DNA of 34,442 nucleotides. Source: Gyrodactylus bullatarudis (taxonomy: Eukaryota > Platyhelminthes > Monogenea > Gyrodactylidea > Gyrodactylidae). Position 1 is the first letter of the stretch; every line of letters starts with the position of its first letter. Positions 11,338 through 20,864 of this stretch are shown here, one piece after another. The stretch is from NCBI GenBank assembly GCA_012064415.1, contig SSNU01000216.1:20279-54720 (forward strand), read 5' to 3'. The notes below the pieces were generated by a model that saw only the letters and a list, made by a program, of their open reading frames with translations, was not told the DNA's origin and made no database searches. The position numbers were made by a program, and so were the translations under genes.

Positions 11338-11575
11338 TTACATCTGTGAAAAATATTTGGTGATCTTATTTTGTCCTATGTCATCGTCTGATCTGTTTCT
11401 TTTTCTTAGGGTTGATACCAGTGTTGGTCTTGGAAGTACCAGTGGTTTCACGAATTTCTTTTGGATACATAGATTTGGCTTTTGTTTCTCTATGAATGAT
11501 GCTTCAGCGGTTTTGAGAGCTGCCAAGTTTTTCCCTGGTTGTTTGTAAATAATTTCAAAGTTTTTTGGTCTTCGA
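11338..11575 (-). pseudogene. PLE (family A-related) endonuclease C-terminus
   Basis: A 5'-truncated PLE tail: NFEIIYKQPGKN, then LKTAEASFIEKQKPNLCIQK (end of the GIY-YIG domain with its catalytic-type glutamate), then a proline/basic linker with RKRNRSDDD and the final GQNKITKYFSQM before a TAA at 11,338-11,340. The last residues Q-N-K-I-T-K-Y-F fit a canonical PCNA-interacting PIP box. About 190-300 nt of 3' untranslated sequence separate it from the decayed hammerhead at 11,075-11,121. Confidence 0.75.
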
Positions 11576-11769
11576 AGATTTTGGTCAGTTTTTCTTTTTC
11601 CTCTTCCTTTTTATTCATGGAATAAAAAGAAATTGTTTAAATCAAAATAAAGATTTCAATTTATATCCACCTCATAATGCTGAATCTCAGACAATAAATC
11701 ATAATAATAATTTTCTACCTCGAATAAGAAACTCTGTCATTTCTTCTAGCCAAAACCCAGCGCCAGATA

Positions 11770-11886
11770 TCACTGCGAATACATGAAACTAGAACTGGCA
11801 CTATCAATAATACTCCTTCTTTTTTTTGTGATCATAAGCTGCCTTATTTCTTGGAAAATGTTAGTTTGTTGCTGACTGCTAGTCAT
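11770..11886 (-). CDS. PLE family-B leader peptide ORF
   Basis: ATG at 11,886, 29 nt after the hammerhead cleavage position at 11,916, opens a 38-codon frame beginning MTSSQQQTNIFQEIRQLM. The NIFQEIRQLM core recurs at 21,905 (plus strand, NIFEEIRQLM), and at 22,421 and 26,779 in frame-shifted context. The family-C leaders carry a related N-I-[L/F]-D-E-V-R. It is probably the N-terminus of the PLE polyprotein, here cut off by a stop after diverging into a lysine/arginine-rich tail. No function is known to me. Confidence 0.5.
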   Translation of the reverse strand: MTSSQQQTNIFQEIRQLMITKKRRSIIDSASSSFMYSQ

Positions 11887-11911
11887 GCTTGTTAGTAGAA
11901 CGACGAGTTTG

Positions 11912-11963
11912 AGGTGAATAAAAGCTTTTATTTTCGTCGGTTCTCATCAGACCTTACACCGAC
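11912..11963 (-). ncRNA. Hammerhead ribozyme, family B
   Basis: On the minus strand: GUCGG, then AGGU (helix I), CUGAUGA, loop GAACCGAC, GAAA, the palindromic helix III AAUAAAAGCUUUUAUU, cleavage residue C (11,916), then ACCU. The core is intact. GUCGG is complementary to CCGAC in the helix II loop. It belongs to a PLE-B end: the sequence to its right (to ~12,040) matches the PLE-B 3' flank at 26.6 kb (GAATGAAAGCGATTGGTCAG), and the leader ORF follows. Confidence 0.85.
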
Positions 11964-12091
11964 ATCTAATATTTATACATGATTATCAATGAATAAAGTA
12001 CACCAAAATTCTGACCAATCGCTTTCATTCATCTTTGCTGCGACTCTCACTCTGATAATAGTCTCTACTTTGATGGTAATATTTTTATAAG

Positions 12092-12165
12092 ATGAAATGA
12101 AAAATTTATTGAACAACACATATGTTCTGCTTTACAATTTTCATTTTCATATAAAAAAGTTGATA
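12092..12165 (-). mobile_element. LINE 3' end fragment
   Basis: This ~74-bp stretch matches 14,104-14,172 and, less closely, 33,786-33,860. On the minus strand it reads as an A/T-rich 3' UTR end with AATAAA followed by a (TTCAT)n-type tail. It is an extremely 5'-truncated LINE copy lying against the endonuclease domain of the plus-strand LINE at 12,166. Confidence 0.6.
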
Positions 12166-14043
12166 TAACAGTTGATCTGACAGAGTTGGTGATAAATATG
12201 GAGGAGTTATAATTTTTATAAAGAAATCATTCGATATTGTGTCATCAACCTGTTCCTCTATTAATAAGAATGAACTTCTAAACTGTGCTATCAAACTAAA
12301 TGAGCAAAAAATTTTAAATATAGAAAACCTAATGATACAATTAGTGATGATTCCTCCTTAATAAACTCTGTACATTATTTAGTAAATACAGGCAGTGAAA
12401 TCATAATTCTCGGTGATCTCAACCTTCCTAACGAAAATTGGAATGATCCCAATACTCTATAGCTTAGGATTACATCGAAGAATAAATACTCCAACCAGAC
12501 AAAACAATATCCTTGATTGCATTTTAACTGAACAAAATTCATTAATAAACTTTGATGTTCAAAAAATATTTCCAACTAAAGACCATTATGGAGTGTATGC
12601 CATGATAACTTTTCCAAACATTGAAATCTTAAACGATGTGAAGGAAATAGGTAAATACTTTGAATTTGCGGATTTTAATACGATAAAAGCTGTGACAAAC
12701 ATTAATGAAAACCTTCTAACTGCCGATAACTTTCTTCAACATTATTCATACATCTACTCATTAGCTACAACGATCAAAGAGAAAAAGAATTTTGACCAAA
12801 TTGTCTATAGAATGAATAATACATTGAGAAATAGACTCCAAAAATGCCTATCACTTGCTAGATCTTCTGAACTATTAATGAACACACAATAACAAAACGT
12901 ATTATTGTATAAGCAAGAATACGATAGAGTCGAGAAAAAAATCATAGAGCACATTAAAACAAGGATATTTTTATCTGAATAAATATTTCAAGTTCTCAAA
13001 CAAAAGAAATAATGATTTATCAAAAAAGAAAAATGATAAAATAACATCTGAATTTCTGCAACAAACTTTCATGTCCGTGTTTAGCCAACCATATTCCCAT
13101 AATTTTGATCTATTTGGTCACAATGAATGTTGCCATCATTATCATAACACAAAATTTATGAATTTTGCGGAATTTAATAAATTACTTACAAAATACTCTT
13201 ATGAAGATTATTGACTCAATTCTATTTGTCAAGATTCTCAACATAGTTAATTTAAATGAAATTGACCCTAATCAACATTGTTTTTGTAAAGGAAAATCAT
13301 GCGAAACAAACACCTTTGATTTTCTTAACTATGTCTCCCTTCTTGATAAAGGAAAAAAACCCATTGTCATATACATCGATTTGTCTAAAGCATTCGATAA
13401 AATGTACATTCATAAAATCATTGAAATATGTCATGAATATCGCATATGCTCTTAACTTCTAAATATGTTACTAACCGTAGGCAATTTGTTTCTTATGAAA
13501 ACCATGATTCATTGCCTAAATTAATCACTTCAGGAGTTCCAAAAGGCTCTAGAGTAGGCTTTCTACTATTTAATATTGTATTTTCAAAATTAAATGTTGA
13601 AGGAGCTAAGATGTGTACTAATACAAAAATGTATCAAAAATGACTTTATGAAGGTGTTCTTATACAAAATGATGGCGCGAACTGTTGTCGAATTCTGCTC
13701 AGGAAGTTGGAACCCGAAAAAAACTGAATGGTCCAAGAAGTTTCAGAAAGTTGCTAGAACTTTTCGAAATAAACTATCTGCCCAGTACAGAAAACAATTT
13801 GGTCAACCTTCAGAATCTATCAGAATTCGAAGAGATATTAAAGGTCTTATACTAATTAGAAAGTCCCTGAAGCCCCAAAGAATTCCCAGACTTAGAGAAC
13901 GCTACAGAATCCAAGGGCACTTAAAAAATCTAGCTATATTTAATCGATGTAAAAAGAACTTTGAAAAACTACCTAACTCCTTAAAAAGAAAAAACCTGAA
14001 AGAATTCATTGGAGAAATTATTAGAATGGACTTAAAAAGCTGA
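12166..14043 (+). pseudogene. LINE ORF2 (endonuclease-reverse transcriptase), multiply deleted
   Basis: Non-LTR retrotransposon polyprotein relic. The endonuclease part shows SDRVGDKYGGVIIFIKK, then (after a frameshift) EIIILGDLNLPNENW, TPTRQNNILDCIL and PTKDHYGVYA (to about 12,600). A linker with GKYFEFADFNTIK follows, then a stop at ~12,890. RT motif A is VIYIDLSKAFDK (about 13,366-13,401) and motif B is TSGVPKGSRVGFLLFN. Compared with the minus-strand copy at 14,975-16,642, about 75 codons are deleted before MKIIDSILFVKIL (13,200). A second deletion near 13,620 removes everything from the YADD catalytic box to the thumb, so no activity is possible. The last open piece (13,594-14,043) is the LINE C-terminal region ending in RMDLKS. 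Jockey/CR1 superfamily is likely; the clade is not determined. Confidence 0.85.
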
Positions 14044-14103
14044 ATTTTCTTCCTCTCATAGGATTTCATACACATATCGTTTATCTCAATTAACAGAATG
14101 AAT

Positions 14104-14974
14104 GAATGAAAAATTTATTGAACAACACATATGCTCTGCTTTACAATTTTCATTTTCACATAGAAAAGTTGATAGAAATTAATCTTCTTACAAATTAAGT
14201 ATAATAAATTAATATTTATAACTCTATGTTTATATAATAATAATAAAATAAATGTATCTTGTTAATTAGTTTTTTTTTCCTTTTTGATAAAGAGTTGATA
14301 CATATATGATAACTAGTATCAAAGCATTTGTAATTTACGGTCAGGCACTATACCTTATGAAGATAAATAGTTTTTTTGTTACATTTTGTCCATTACTTTC
14401 TCTTCATTAATATAGTTTCTCTTCCTGAAACATTCACATTATATCCTTTATGTCCTTTTTTTTAATTTGTTGATAATAATAATAACTTCAGTTTTTATTC
14501 ATTTCAGAAATATTTTCATAAGCTGATGGTGAAGATTCCACAGCAATAGACAACCTTTCATTCTGTGTATTTGATTTTTTTTTATAATTAATTATGGGCT
14601 GAAAAATATCACGAGGAGAGCAGTTCATTATATTATTATTTTTTTTGTCTTTGCAATGGCTCTAGATACATGATATTTCAAGCTACTTTCAACAAATTAG
14701 TTTGTGACGGGTAAATTTTATCTTTTTAATTCTAATGATCAGTGAAGACTTTGATATTTATGAAGAGTCAGTTGAGAAGAATAAAAAGGAATGAATATGA
14801 AAAATGATTAGCAAAACAATAAATATCTTCACAAGACATATTTTGAGTAATTTGATGTTGATTTACTAAATATTTTGATACTAGTATATATATATATCTT
14901 CGTCTTTAAAATATACTTTAAGAAAAATCTGGTATTGTATATAAATTTAATAATAATAACTTCTTTTCTTTTTT
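14104..14974 (-). other. 3' UTR and tail of the minus-strand LINE
   Basis: About 870 bp of AT-rich, non-coding DNA follow the stop of the minus-strand RT frame and end in AATAAATTTTTCATTCATTCATTC (minus sense), a polyadenylation-like signal plus (TTCAT/CATT)n tail. The terminal 70 bp recur at 12,092-12,165 and 33,786-33,860. The GAATGAATGAATGA run at ~14,097-14,110 is also where the plus-strand LINE ends, so the two elements meet tail to tail there. Confidence 0.55.
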
Positions 14975-16810
14975 TTAGTTTATAAATCTGGTTTTAATTT
15001 CTTGAGAGAACTCTTCCAAGTTTTTTCTCTTCAAAGAGTTAGGTAGTTTATCAAAGTGTTTTTTACATCGATTAAATATAGCTAGATTTTTTACATGTCC
15101 TTCAATTCTGTAGCGTTCTCTAAGTCTAGAGATTCTCTGGGGCCTCAGGGATTTTCTAATAAGTATGAGACTTTTTATATCTCTTCGAATTTTGATAGAC
15201 TCTGAAGGTTGACCAAGTTTTTTTCTGTATTGGGCAGATAATTTGTTTCGAAAAGTTCTGGCGACTCACTGAAACTTCTTGCCCCATTCAATTTTTTCTG
15301 GGTTCCAACATCCAGAGCAGAACTTGACAACAGTTCGGGCCACCATTTTGTATAAGAATACCTTCATAAAGTCATTTTTGATACATTTGTGTATTTGTAT
15401 ACATCTGCTGACAAAAGACTTATAGATTTCCTTATAATGTTCGGTAAAATCAAGAAAATTATTATATTTAACTCCTAAATCACGAACCGTGAATTTGGGG
15501 TTTATTATTTTATCATTAATACATATATTATTTTTGATAGGAATTGTTGTGAAAGGAGTCATGTAGAATGTTTTACTTTCATTTATGCTAAGCCCCAGAG
15601 TTAACAGATCATTAGTAAGGGATTTTAATGATGAGTTTATAAAATTTATATCGATAAAATCATCAAAACTGAAAACTATTTTCATATCGTCAGCATATTT
15701 AAAAATCTTAGCTCCGTCAACATTGATTTTTGAGAATACAATATTGAACAGTAGAGGTCCAACTCTAGAGCCTTGTGGAACTCCAGAAGTTATTTGTTTG
15801 GGAGTTGAATCTTTGTTTTCATGAGAATCGAATTGCCTACGTTTAGTAAGGTATTGTATTAACATATTAAGAAGATATGAGCATATGCCATATTCATGAC
15901 ATATTTCAATGATTTTATGAATATAAATCTTGTCGAAAGCTTTAGATAAATCAATGTAGATGACAATGGATTTCTTTTTTTCTTTCTCGAGAAGCGAGAC
16001 ATACTTTAGAAAATCAAATATATTTGTTTCGCATGATTTTCCTCGACAAAAACCATGCTGATTTGGATCAATTTTATTTAAATTAATTATGCTAAGAATC
16101 TTGACGAATAAAATTGAGTCGATGATCTTCATAGGATTATTTTGTAATCTTATTGGTCTAAATTCATTACTATTAGGCTTAGGTATGGGAATAACTCTTG
16201 CTAGTAGTATATAGTCAGGAATGGTGTAAGAAAAAAATAAATTTTGAAAAATTTTATAAATACTGTGAATAAAATTTACATGACTACTTATTAGTATATT
16301 CATGCTAATTTTGTAAAAATCTTTAGTGTTTTTCTTTCTTGAATTTTTCAGTAATTTATTAAATTCAGCAAAACTCATAAATGTTGTATTATGATAGTGA
16401 AGGCAAGATTCATTATGAATTAGAAGTTCAAGATTAAGTGGATATAGTTGGTTAAACACGGACATGAAAGTTTGTTGCAGAAATTCAGATGTTATTTTAT
16501 CATTTTTCTTTTTTGATAAATCATTATTTCTTTTGTTTGAGAACTTGAAATATTTATTCAGATAAAAGTAACCTTGTTTAGGCTTTGTTTTAGTGTGCTC
16601 TATGGGTTTTTTCTCAACTCTATCGTATTCTTGTTTATACAATAGTTCGTTTTGTTATTGTGTCTTCATTATTAGTTCAGAAGATTTAGTAAGTGATAGG
16701 CATTTTTGGAGTCTATTTCTCAATGTATTATTCATTCTATAGACAATTTGGTCAAAATTCTTTTATCGTATTAAAATCCGCAAATTCAAAGTATTTACCT
16801 ATTTACTTAA
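14975..16810 (-). pseudogene. LINE ORF2 reverse transcriptase, near-complete RT with internal stops
   Basis: The longest open LINE frame in the window (16,642-15,266, 458 codons) holds a complete RT core: RPIRLQNNPMKIIDSILFVKIL, motif A VIYIDLSKAFDKIYIH, motif B TSGVPQGSRVGPLLFNI and motif C FKYADDMKIVF with the catalytic aspartate pair (YADDM at 15,682-15,697). A TGA at ~15,268 interrupts it; the frame then continues to a TAA at 14,975-14,977 (ending in SQEIKTRFIN). Upstream of 16,642 the frame goes on past a TAA to about 16,810 (KYFEFADFN), with a deletion of ~30 codons relative to the plus copy. The TAA in the TQ-stop-QN context is shared with the plus copy. The endonuclease is missing, so the copy is 5'-truncated. 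Confidence 0.85.
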
Positions 16811-17578
16811 TTTAAACAGAAGCTGCTTGATTTCATCCGAGGTTATAAAGAATTCGGTTTATTATTGCATAGGGGAATCTTTACAAACCATCATAAAATT
16901 CTTATTTTTAAAGCTATCAGAAAATTTTTCAATTGTAGAACAATATAGCAAAAAGTATGAAATATTTTAATTCGTCAATTCTATAACCACTAAAAGTCAA
17001 TATTTGAGGGTTAAATAATAATTAGATAGAGGGGACTCATGAGAAATGGTCAATTTATACAGTTGGATATTAACATGTATCAGTGTATATCTTGAAAAGA
17101 TACATATATATATATATAACATATATGTTACGTTCAGAGTGGAAAATCTGTTCAGTGTACACACTGTACAAAAAATTGATCAATGTGGAAACTAAGTGTA
17201 CATATTGAACGGTTGATGATTTATACTTTTAACATAGTGATTAAACGTACAATGTGTGCACTCTTTTATAAAGAACATTTATCAAGCTTACTGTCATGGA
17301 ATCGTCTATTTCTCTAATAACATAAAATTAAATAATTACACTCAAAAATTTTCAACTTTGATTATCACGGTTAGTTTCATTCCCAATAAAAACTTCTAGG
17401 ATAAAATTGAATTTACAAATTAAATCACCAATATATACAGCCTGCAAAACCGGAAAAAGTCGTTTGAGTTATTTTTATCTTCCAGCCATGCACATGTAAG
17501 ATATGCTCTGCACATTAGCAGATCAAGAGATGAATTTCACAGCAAGCTCTCCATCCTTCTGAAAGAAGTTGCGAAGCC
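16811..17578. other. AT-rich spacer with TA microsatellite
   Basis: No coding frame is recognised. A (TA)n run lies at ~17,102-17,118. No boundary of a known element is visible until the PLE-C terminal repeat begins at ~17,579. Confidence 0.45.
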
Positions 17579-17774
17579 AAAATGAACCAATGGAAGGTCC
17601 CAAATAGAGCATTGTAATAGTATTTATATGTTAACCGGGGTAGAGTCTGAAGAGACCCGGCGAAATACAACGTTTATCACTCAAATTTACGCTTGTTGTT
17701 CTCTAACCTTCCACATGAGTTTAGAATCTAACGAAAAACTAATTAACTATAAATATTTTTCATTGTCAGTATAA
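17579..17774 (+). mobile_element. PLE family-C terminal repeat with leader ORF
   Basis: The segment starts with AAAATGAACCAATGGAAGG, also present at 23,850 just after a PLE-C ORF. It runs through a hammerhead (17,635-17,683) to the leader ATG at 17,715. The leader reads MSLESNEKLINY and stops at 17,772-17,774, already inside the inverted-arm structure that begins at 17,755. It is a PLE-C end without coding body. Confidence 0.65.
17635..17683 (+). ncRNA. Hammerhead ribozyme, family C
   Basis: CCGGG (17,635-17,639), GAGU (helix I), CUGAAGA, loop GACCCGGC, GAAA, imperfect palindromic helix III around AACGUU, cleavage residue C (17,678), ACUC (helix I). Core residues are intact; helix I is 4 bp. 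CCGGG is complementary to CCCGG in the helix II loop. Confidence 0.82.
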
Positions 17775-17790
17775 AAAAAGGATTTTTTAA

Positions 17791-17837
17791 TTAGAGAAAT
17801 ATATATTTCGCCAGGTCTTATCAATCTCTAATCCTGG
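17791..17837 (-). ncRNA. Decayed hammerhead, family C (left inverted arm)
   Basis: Mirror image of the motif at 18,352-18,398. CCAGG/CCUGG pairing and a 7-bp helix I (UUAGAGA/UCUCUAA) are kept, but the core reads UUGAUAA instead of CUGANGA, so activity is not expected. Confidence 0.6.
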
Positions 17838-18014
17838 TTCAATTAAATGATTATAAATATTAGTTCAATGAAATTTATGTTAACGAAATTGTAAAACTCT
17901 CGAAACACTTCCAATTGATGAAAAACCAAAAAATTTCTGATGTGAGAGAGGTATTGGTTGATCTCTGATTTGGTCTGTGCAATGGAGTAATTCTTTCTGT
18001 TTGGATAAAAGAAC

Positions 18015-18220
18015 ACCTCAACAGAAAGAATTCCTCAATTAAAAAGCACCTAGAGCAATGTGGTTGTGAAGCAAGTGAATAAAATTTCAAAATTTTATTC
18101 AAATGTCCAAACGACAAACCTCAAAATCCGGGAGAAGTTTCTGATCATGAACGAAGATCCTAACTTATGCATCCAAAAGAACCATTTACATGATTTGCAG
18201 TTGCCTTGGCCCAATTGATT
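18015..18220 (+). pseudogene. PLE GIY-YIG endonuclease C-terminal scrap
   Basis: In shifting frames one can read EHLNRKNSSIKKHLEQCGC, then NFKILFKCPNDK, then NEDPNLCIQKNHLHDLQLPWPN. These are the EH..., SSI..HL..C and PNLCIQKNH blocks that end PLE endonucleases. At least two frameshifts and a stop break it. It lies between the two inverted arms. Confidence 0.65.
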
Positions 18221-18351
18221 TTTAATTTTTCTTTTCTAGATCTAATAATATAGAAATTTTTTGGTTTTTCATCAATTGGAAGTGTTTCGAGAGTTTTACA
18301 ATTTCGTTAAATAAATTTCATTGAACTAATATTTATAATCATTTAATTGAA

Positions 18352-18398
18352 CCAGGATTAGAGATTGATAAGACCTGGCGAAATATATATTTCTCTAA
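18352..18398 (+). ncRNA. Decayed hammerhead, family C (right inverted arm)
   Basis: CCAGG (18,352-18,356), UUAGAGA, core UUGAUAA (two changes from CUGANGA), loop GACCUGGC, GAAA, AU-rich helix III, UCUCUAA. The upstream/loop pairing has changed from CCGGG/CCCGG to CCAGG/CCUGG on both sides, a compensated change. The core itself is damaged. Confidence 0.65.
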
Positions 18399-18434
18399 TT
18401 AAAAAATCCTTTTTTTATACTGACAATGAAAAAT

Positions 18435-18960
18435 AACTCTATGGGATTTTCGGACGTATATGTAAGTATACGTGAATATTCAATACATTATAAATATTTT
18501 GTTCTAGGTGCTTAGGTAATATATCCCACAGGAAAATCTTATTAATCAAAATTGATTCGAGTATCATCCGTAAAATTAATAGAAAAAATCAAATTTCTTT
18601 TTAAGAAATTACTCTTTTAGAACCTAAAAGATCGAAAATTTAAAACTATTAAAATTCAAAAAAATATGCTAAAATTATATTTTCTCAAATCTAGCTAAGA
18701 AAAAGCTGCTTTTAGAGGTGCAAGAGGAGATCTTTTTTAACAAGTATTTGGATCTTAATTGTTTTATATATTTGCATATTTAATCGATTTATTAAAAAAG
18801 TACTTGCATTAATCATGTAGCTAATAATAAATATTGGATCAAATCAGGTAGGCTAATAAATAGTTTACGTATGATAGTTGTCTTTCAAACTTGATCCATT
18901 ACAAATTTGTTTGGTAAAACATCCACTAAAAGGATTTAAAATATGGGTTATTATTCATAA
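18435..18960. other. AT-rich spacer
   Basis: No gene or RNA is recognised. The 21-nt word around GTATACGTGAATATT at ~18,465 recurs at ~19,348 with one change, suggesting a shared but unidentified repeat. Confidence 0.4.
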
Positions 18961-19000
18961 AGCTTATATATCAAAGGATCTAATTAAATATTACACCGGC
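18961..19000 (-). ncRNA. Very decayed hammerhead, family B
   Basis: On the minus strand GCCGGTGTAA is followed by AATTAGATCC and GATATATAAGC. This parallels the decayed family-B motif at 32,620-32,666 (GCCGGTGTAAGAG, GATCCGTGATATATAAGC). The core CUGANGA and GAAA are both lost. Recognised only by alignment to that copy. Confidence 0.4.
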
Positions 19001-19552
19001 TTATGATGAAAAAATTTATGCTGAACCCAAAAATTCTGATTGGTCCTTTGGTCATTTATGAAAAATTTCTCACTTTTGTCTCTTTCTACCAATGCGTTTT
19101 TGAGTAACGCTGGATGTTTCAGGCAATATGAAACAACATATATGTATGCTGCAATGTCTAACATATCCCAAAATTAAGCTAAATAAAAATAAAAATATCG
19201 GCCATCTCCCCGTTCCTCTTTTACTCGAGTAATTCCTGATAACTTGATCAAGAGTATCAACTCCATCTTCGGTCGAATTAATATAGGATCATTTAGAACC
19301 ACCGTCATTCACAGTTCATTCTTTTTTATACTGACTATTGTGAATTACTGTATACGTGAATATTTAATACAAAATAATCTTATGCACCGGTTTCCCGAGC
19401 AAAAGAATTATTTATTAAAACGGTTGTTTTAGTTTTGAATAAGAGACTTCTCAAAAAATTGGTTAATTCAGGTTCTACAAGTCATATTTAGAAATAGGAA
19501 GATTTCTGAAGTTCATGTGGATCCCGGATGAATTTTTGTTCAACAAATATAG
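19001..19552. other. AT-rich spacer
   Basis: No feature that I can support. A CCAAAAATTCTGATTGGTCC stretch at ~19,028 resembles the PLE-B 3' flank (inverted at 11.99 and 26.64 kb), so old PLE-B sequence may be included. Confidence 0.4.
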
Positions 19553-19814
19553 ATATTCAGTGGATGCTGACTAATGATCATGCTGGTGGTTAGAACGACG
19601 AAGTTATTTGGGTGAATAAAAGCTTTTATTTTCGTCGGCTCTCTTCAGACCTTACACCGACTTAGAAATTATACATATATACATGATACAAGTGCATGGT
19701 AGGATACTCTTGACCAATAGCGATTATTATTTGTTTTGAACCAATGTCTATTTGTATTATTGACCAATGGGATCAGCATAGTCACTGTTTGGGGGTTGTA
19801 AGGAATATTTGGAT
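19553..19814 (-). repeat. Left arm of 262-bp inverted PLE-B terminal repeat
   Basis: This pairs without length change with 21,672-21,933 in inverted orientation; few substitutions separate them. The arm contains, on the minus strand, the last ~11 codons of the PLE-B ORF, its 3' UTR, the hammerhead at 19,610-19,661 and the start of the leader. Confidence 0.75.
19610..19661 (-). ncRNA. Hammerhead ribozyme, family B
   Basis: Minus strand: GUCGG, GGU, CUGAAGA, loop GAGCCGAC, GAAA, helix III palindrome AAUAAAAGCUUUUAUU, cleavage C, ACCC. The core is intact. GUCGG is complementary to CCGAC in the loop. Confidence 0.85.
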
Positions 19815-20745
19815 TTTCTGGGTCCCCGTTGCCGCTCTCTTCCTCTGTTTTCTCCTCGTTTTGGGTTGCTGTGGCGATGTTGAGGCATTTCGTTTCCGGG
19901 TTGGAGTAGGGGCTTCTGGTTGGGAAAAGAATCTTTTCGGATCGTTAAAGGTTGCTGGGATAGGGGCTTGTATGACATGACAGCCTGTGGAGGGTAGATT
20001 ATCAACTAATATTGAGGTGAGAGTTTCTGTTGCCAACGTTGTTGTCATGTCTGTGATTGGGGTTGAGTGTGCGTTGATATTGTTTTTTGCTGTCATCTTG
20101 CTTATTTCGTTTTGGGCTGTGAGTTGAGTCGATCAGAGCAAGGGTGTGAACTGCTGGTCGTGCACTTGGGGAGATATTGGTTGGGGATCAGATGTTGGAG
20201 TGATAATTTCCACTGCATCGTGAACTGGGTGTTGCGTGGAAGCTATTAGGGGCTTAATTGGGGAATTGTTGGTCGTCTTATCATCAGAATGGGTAGAAGA
20301 TCCGGGTTTATTCTTGGAGAGATAATTATCAACTGTTGAGATTGTGGGTTTATGGACCAAGGATAAGCCTGGGGGGGTTGGTTAGTTTGGAAACCTTCTT
20401 GATGACATTGTGAGCTTTATGGAAATTTGTGCCGGTGAATCCTAGTTGTCTACCCAGGAGTTTTACGGCACAGAGTGCTGGTTTCTCCTCTTTGACTAGT
20501 TTAGCTTCAGCTATTTCTAGGATTGTTTTTGATTTTTCTTTGCTAAGTTTAGGGTCTGCCATGTAACTGATTCTCAAATTTTCGAGGCCTGCCGGATGAT
20601 TTGTTTCCTTAAGGTGCTCTTGTATGGAGGATGTTTTGTTGTTCTCTGTGAGGTGTTCTTTGCCCCTTTCTCTAATAGTTCTTGTTGTCATTCCGATGTA
20701 GGTTAGGTCACAGGAGCACTTGAACTCGTAGACAACGTTTCTTCT

Positions 20746-20864
20746 TGTCCTACATGTCGGTGTAGGGTCTGATGAGAACCGACGAAAATAAAGAGCTCAT
20801 ATTCACCCAGAATCTATTTTCGTTTTCTACCTACAAAATGCAAGACATTAGTCAGCAAAATGAT
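20746..20864 (+). mobile_element. 119-bp hammerhead mini-insertion (family B) with 12-bp TSD
   Basis: AACGTTTCTTCT occurs at 20,734-20,745 and 20,865-20,876, directly flanking the insert. Without the insert and one repeat, the interrupted PLE-B endonuclease frame becomes continuous. The insert is a family-B hammerhead with ~10 nt before it and ~60 nt after the cleavage site; the latter resembles the PLE-B leader (ATTAGTCAGCA). It is oriented opposite to the host PLE. Confidence 0.75.
20756..20808 (+). ncRNA. Hammerhead ribozyme, family B
   Basis: GUCGG, GGGU, CUGAUGA, loop GAACCGAC, GAAA, helix III with GAGCUC centre (imperfect), cleavage C (20,804), ACCC. Helix I has changed to GGGU/ACCC relative to the AGGU/ACCU seen at 11.9 kb, with pairing kept. 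Confidence 0.82.

Larger units (their letters stand above)
17755..18434. mobile_element. PLE-C fragment flanked by inverted copies of its terminal repeat
   Basis: Arms 17,755-17,938 and 18,252-18,434 are near-perfect inverted copies of about 183 bp, each carrying a decayed family-C hammerhead. The ~310-bp centre holds only the end of a PLE GIY-YIG domain. The unit therefore consists of a tiny C-terminal coding piece between head-to-head terminal repeats. Inverted terminal repeats are known among Penelope elements; here almost all the body is gone. Confidence 0.7.

Noticed and set aside
12880..12900. Programmed readthrough of the shared LINE stop
   Set aside because: No recoding context is evident and other stops and deletions break both copies; kept only as a shared-ancestry observation.
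15585..15824. 79-codon plus-strand frame
   Set aside because: Antisense of the LINE RT motif B-C region.
17102..17118. TA run as a functional site
   Set aside because: Simple microsatellite; similar runs occur at 14,885, 21,806 and 32,840.
17753..18434. MITE-type DNA transposon interpretation of the inverted arms
   Set aside because: The arms contain a PLE hammerhead and the centre a PLE endonuclease end, so a PLE origin explains them.
19744..19980. 78-codon plus-strand frame rich in Cys/Phe/Leu
   Set aside because: Antisense of the Thr/Pro-rich PLE-B C-terminal linker; the hydrophobicity comes from the complementary codons.
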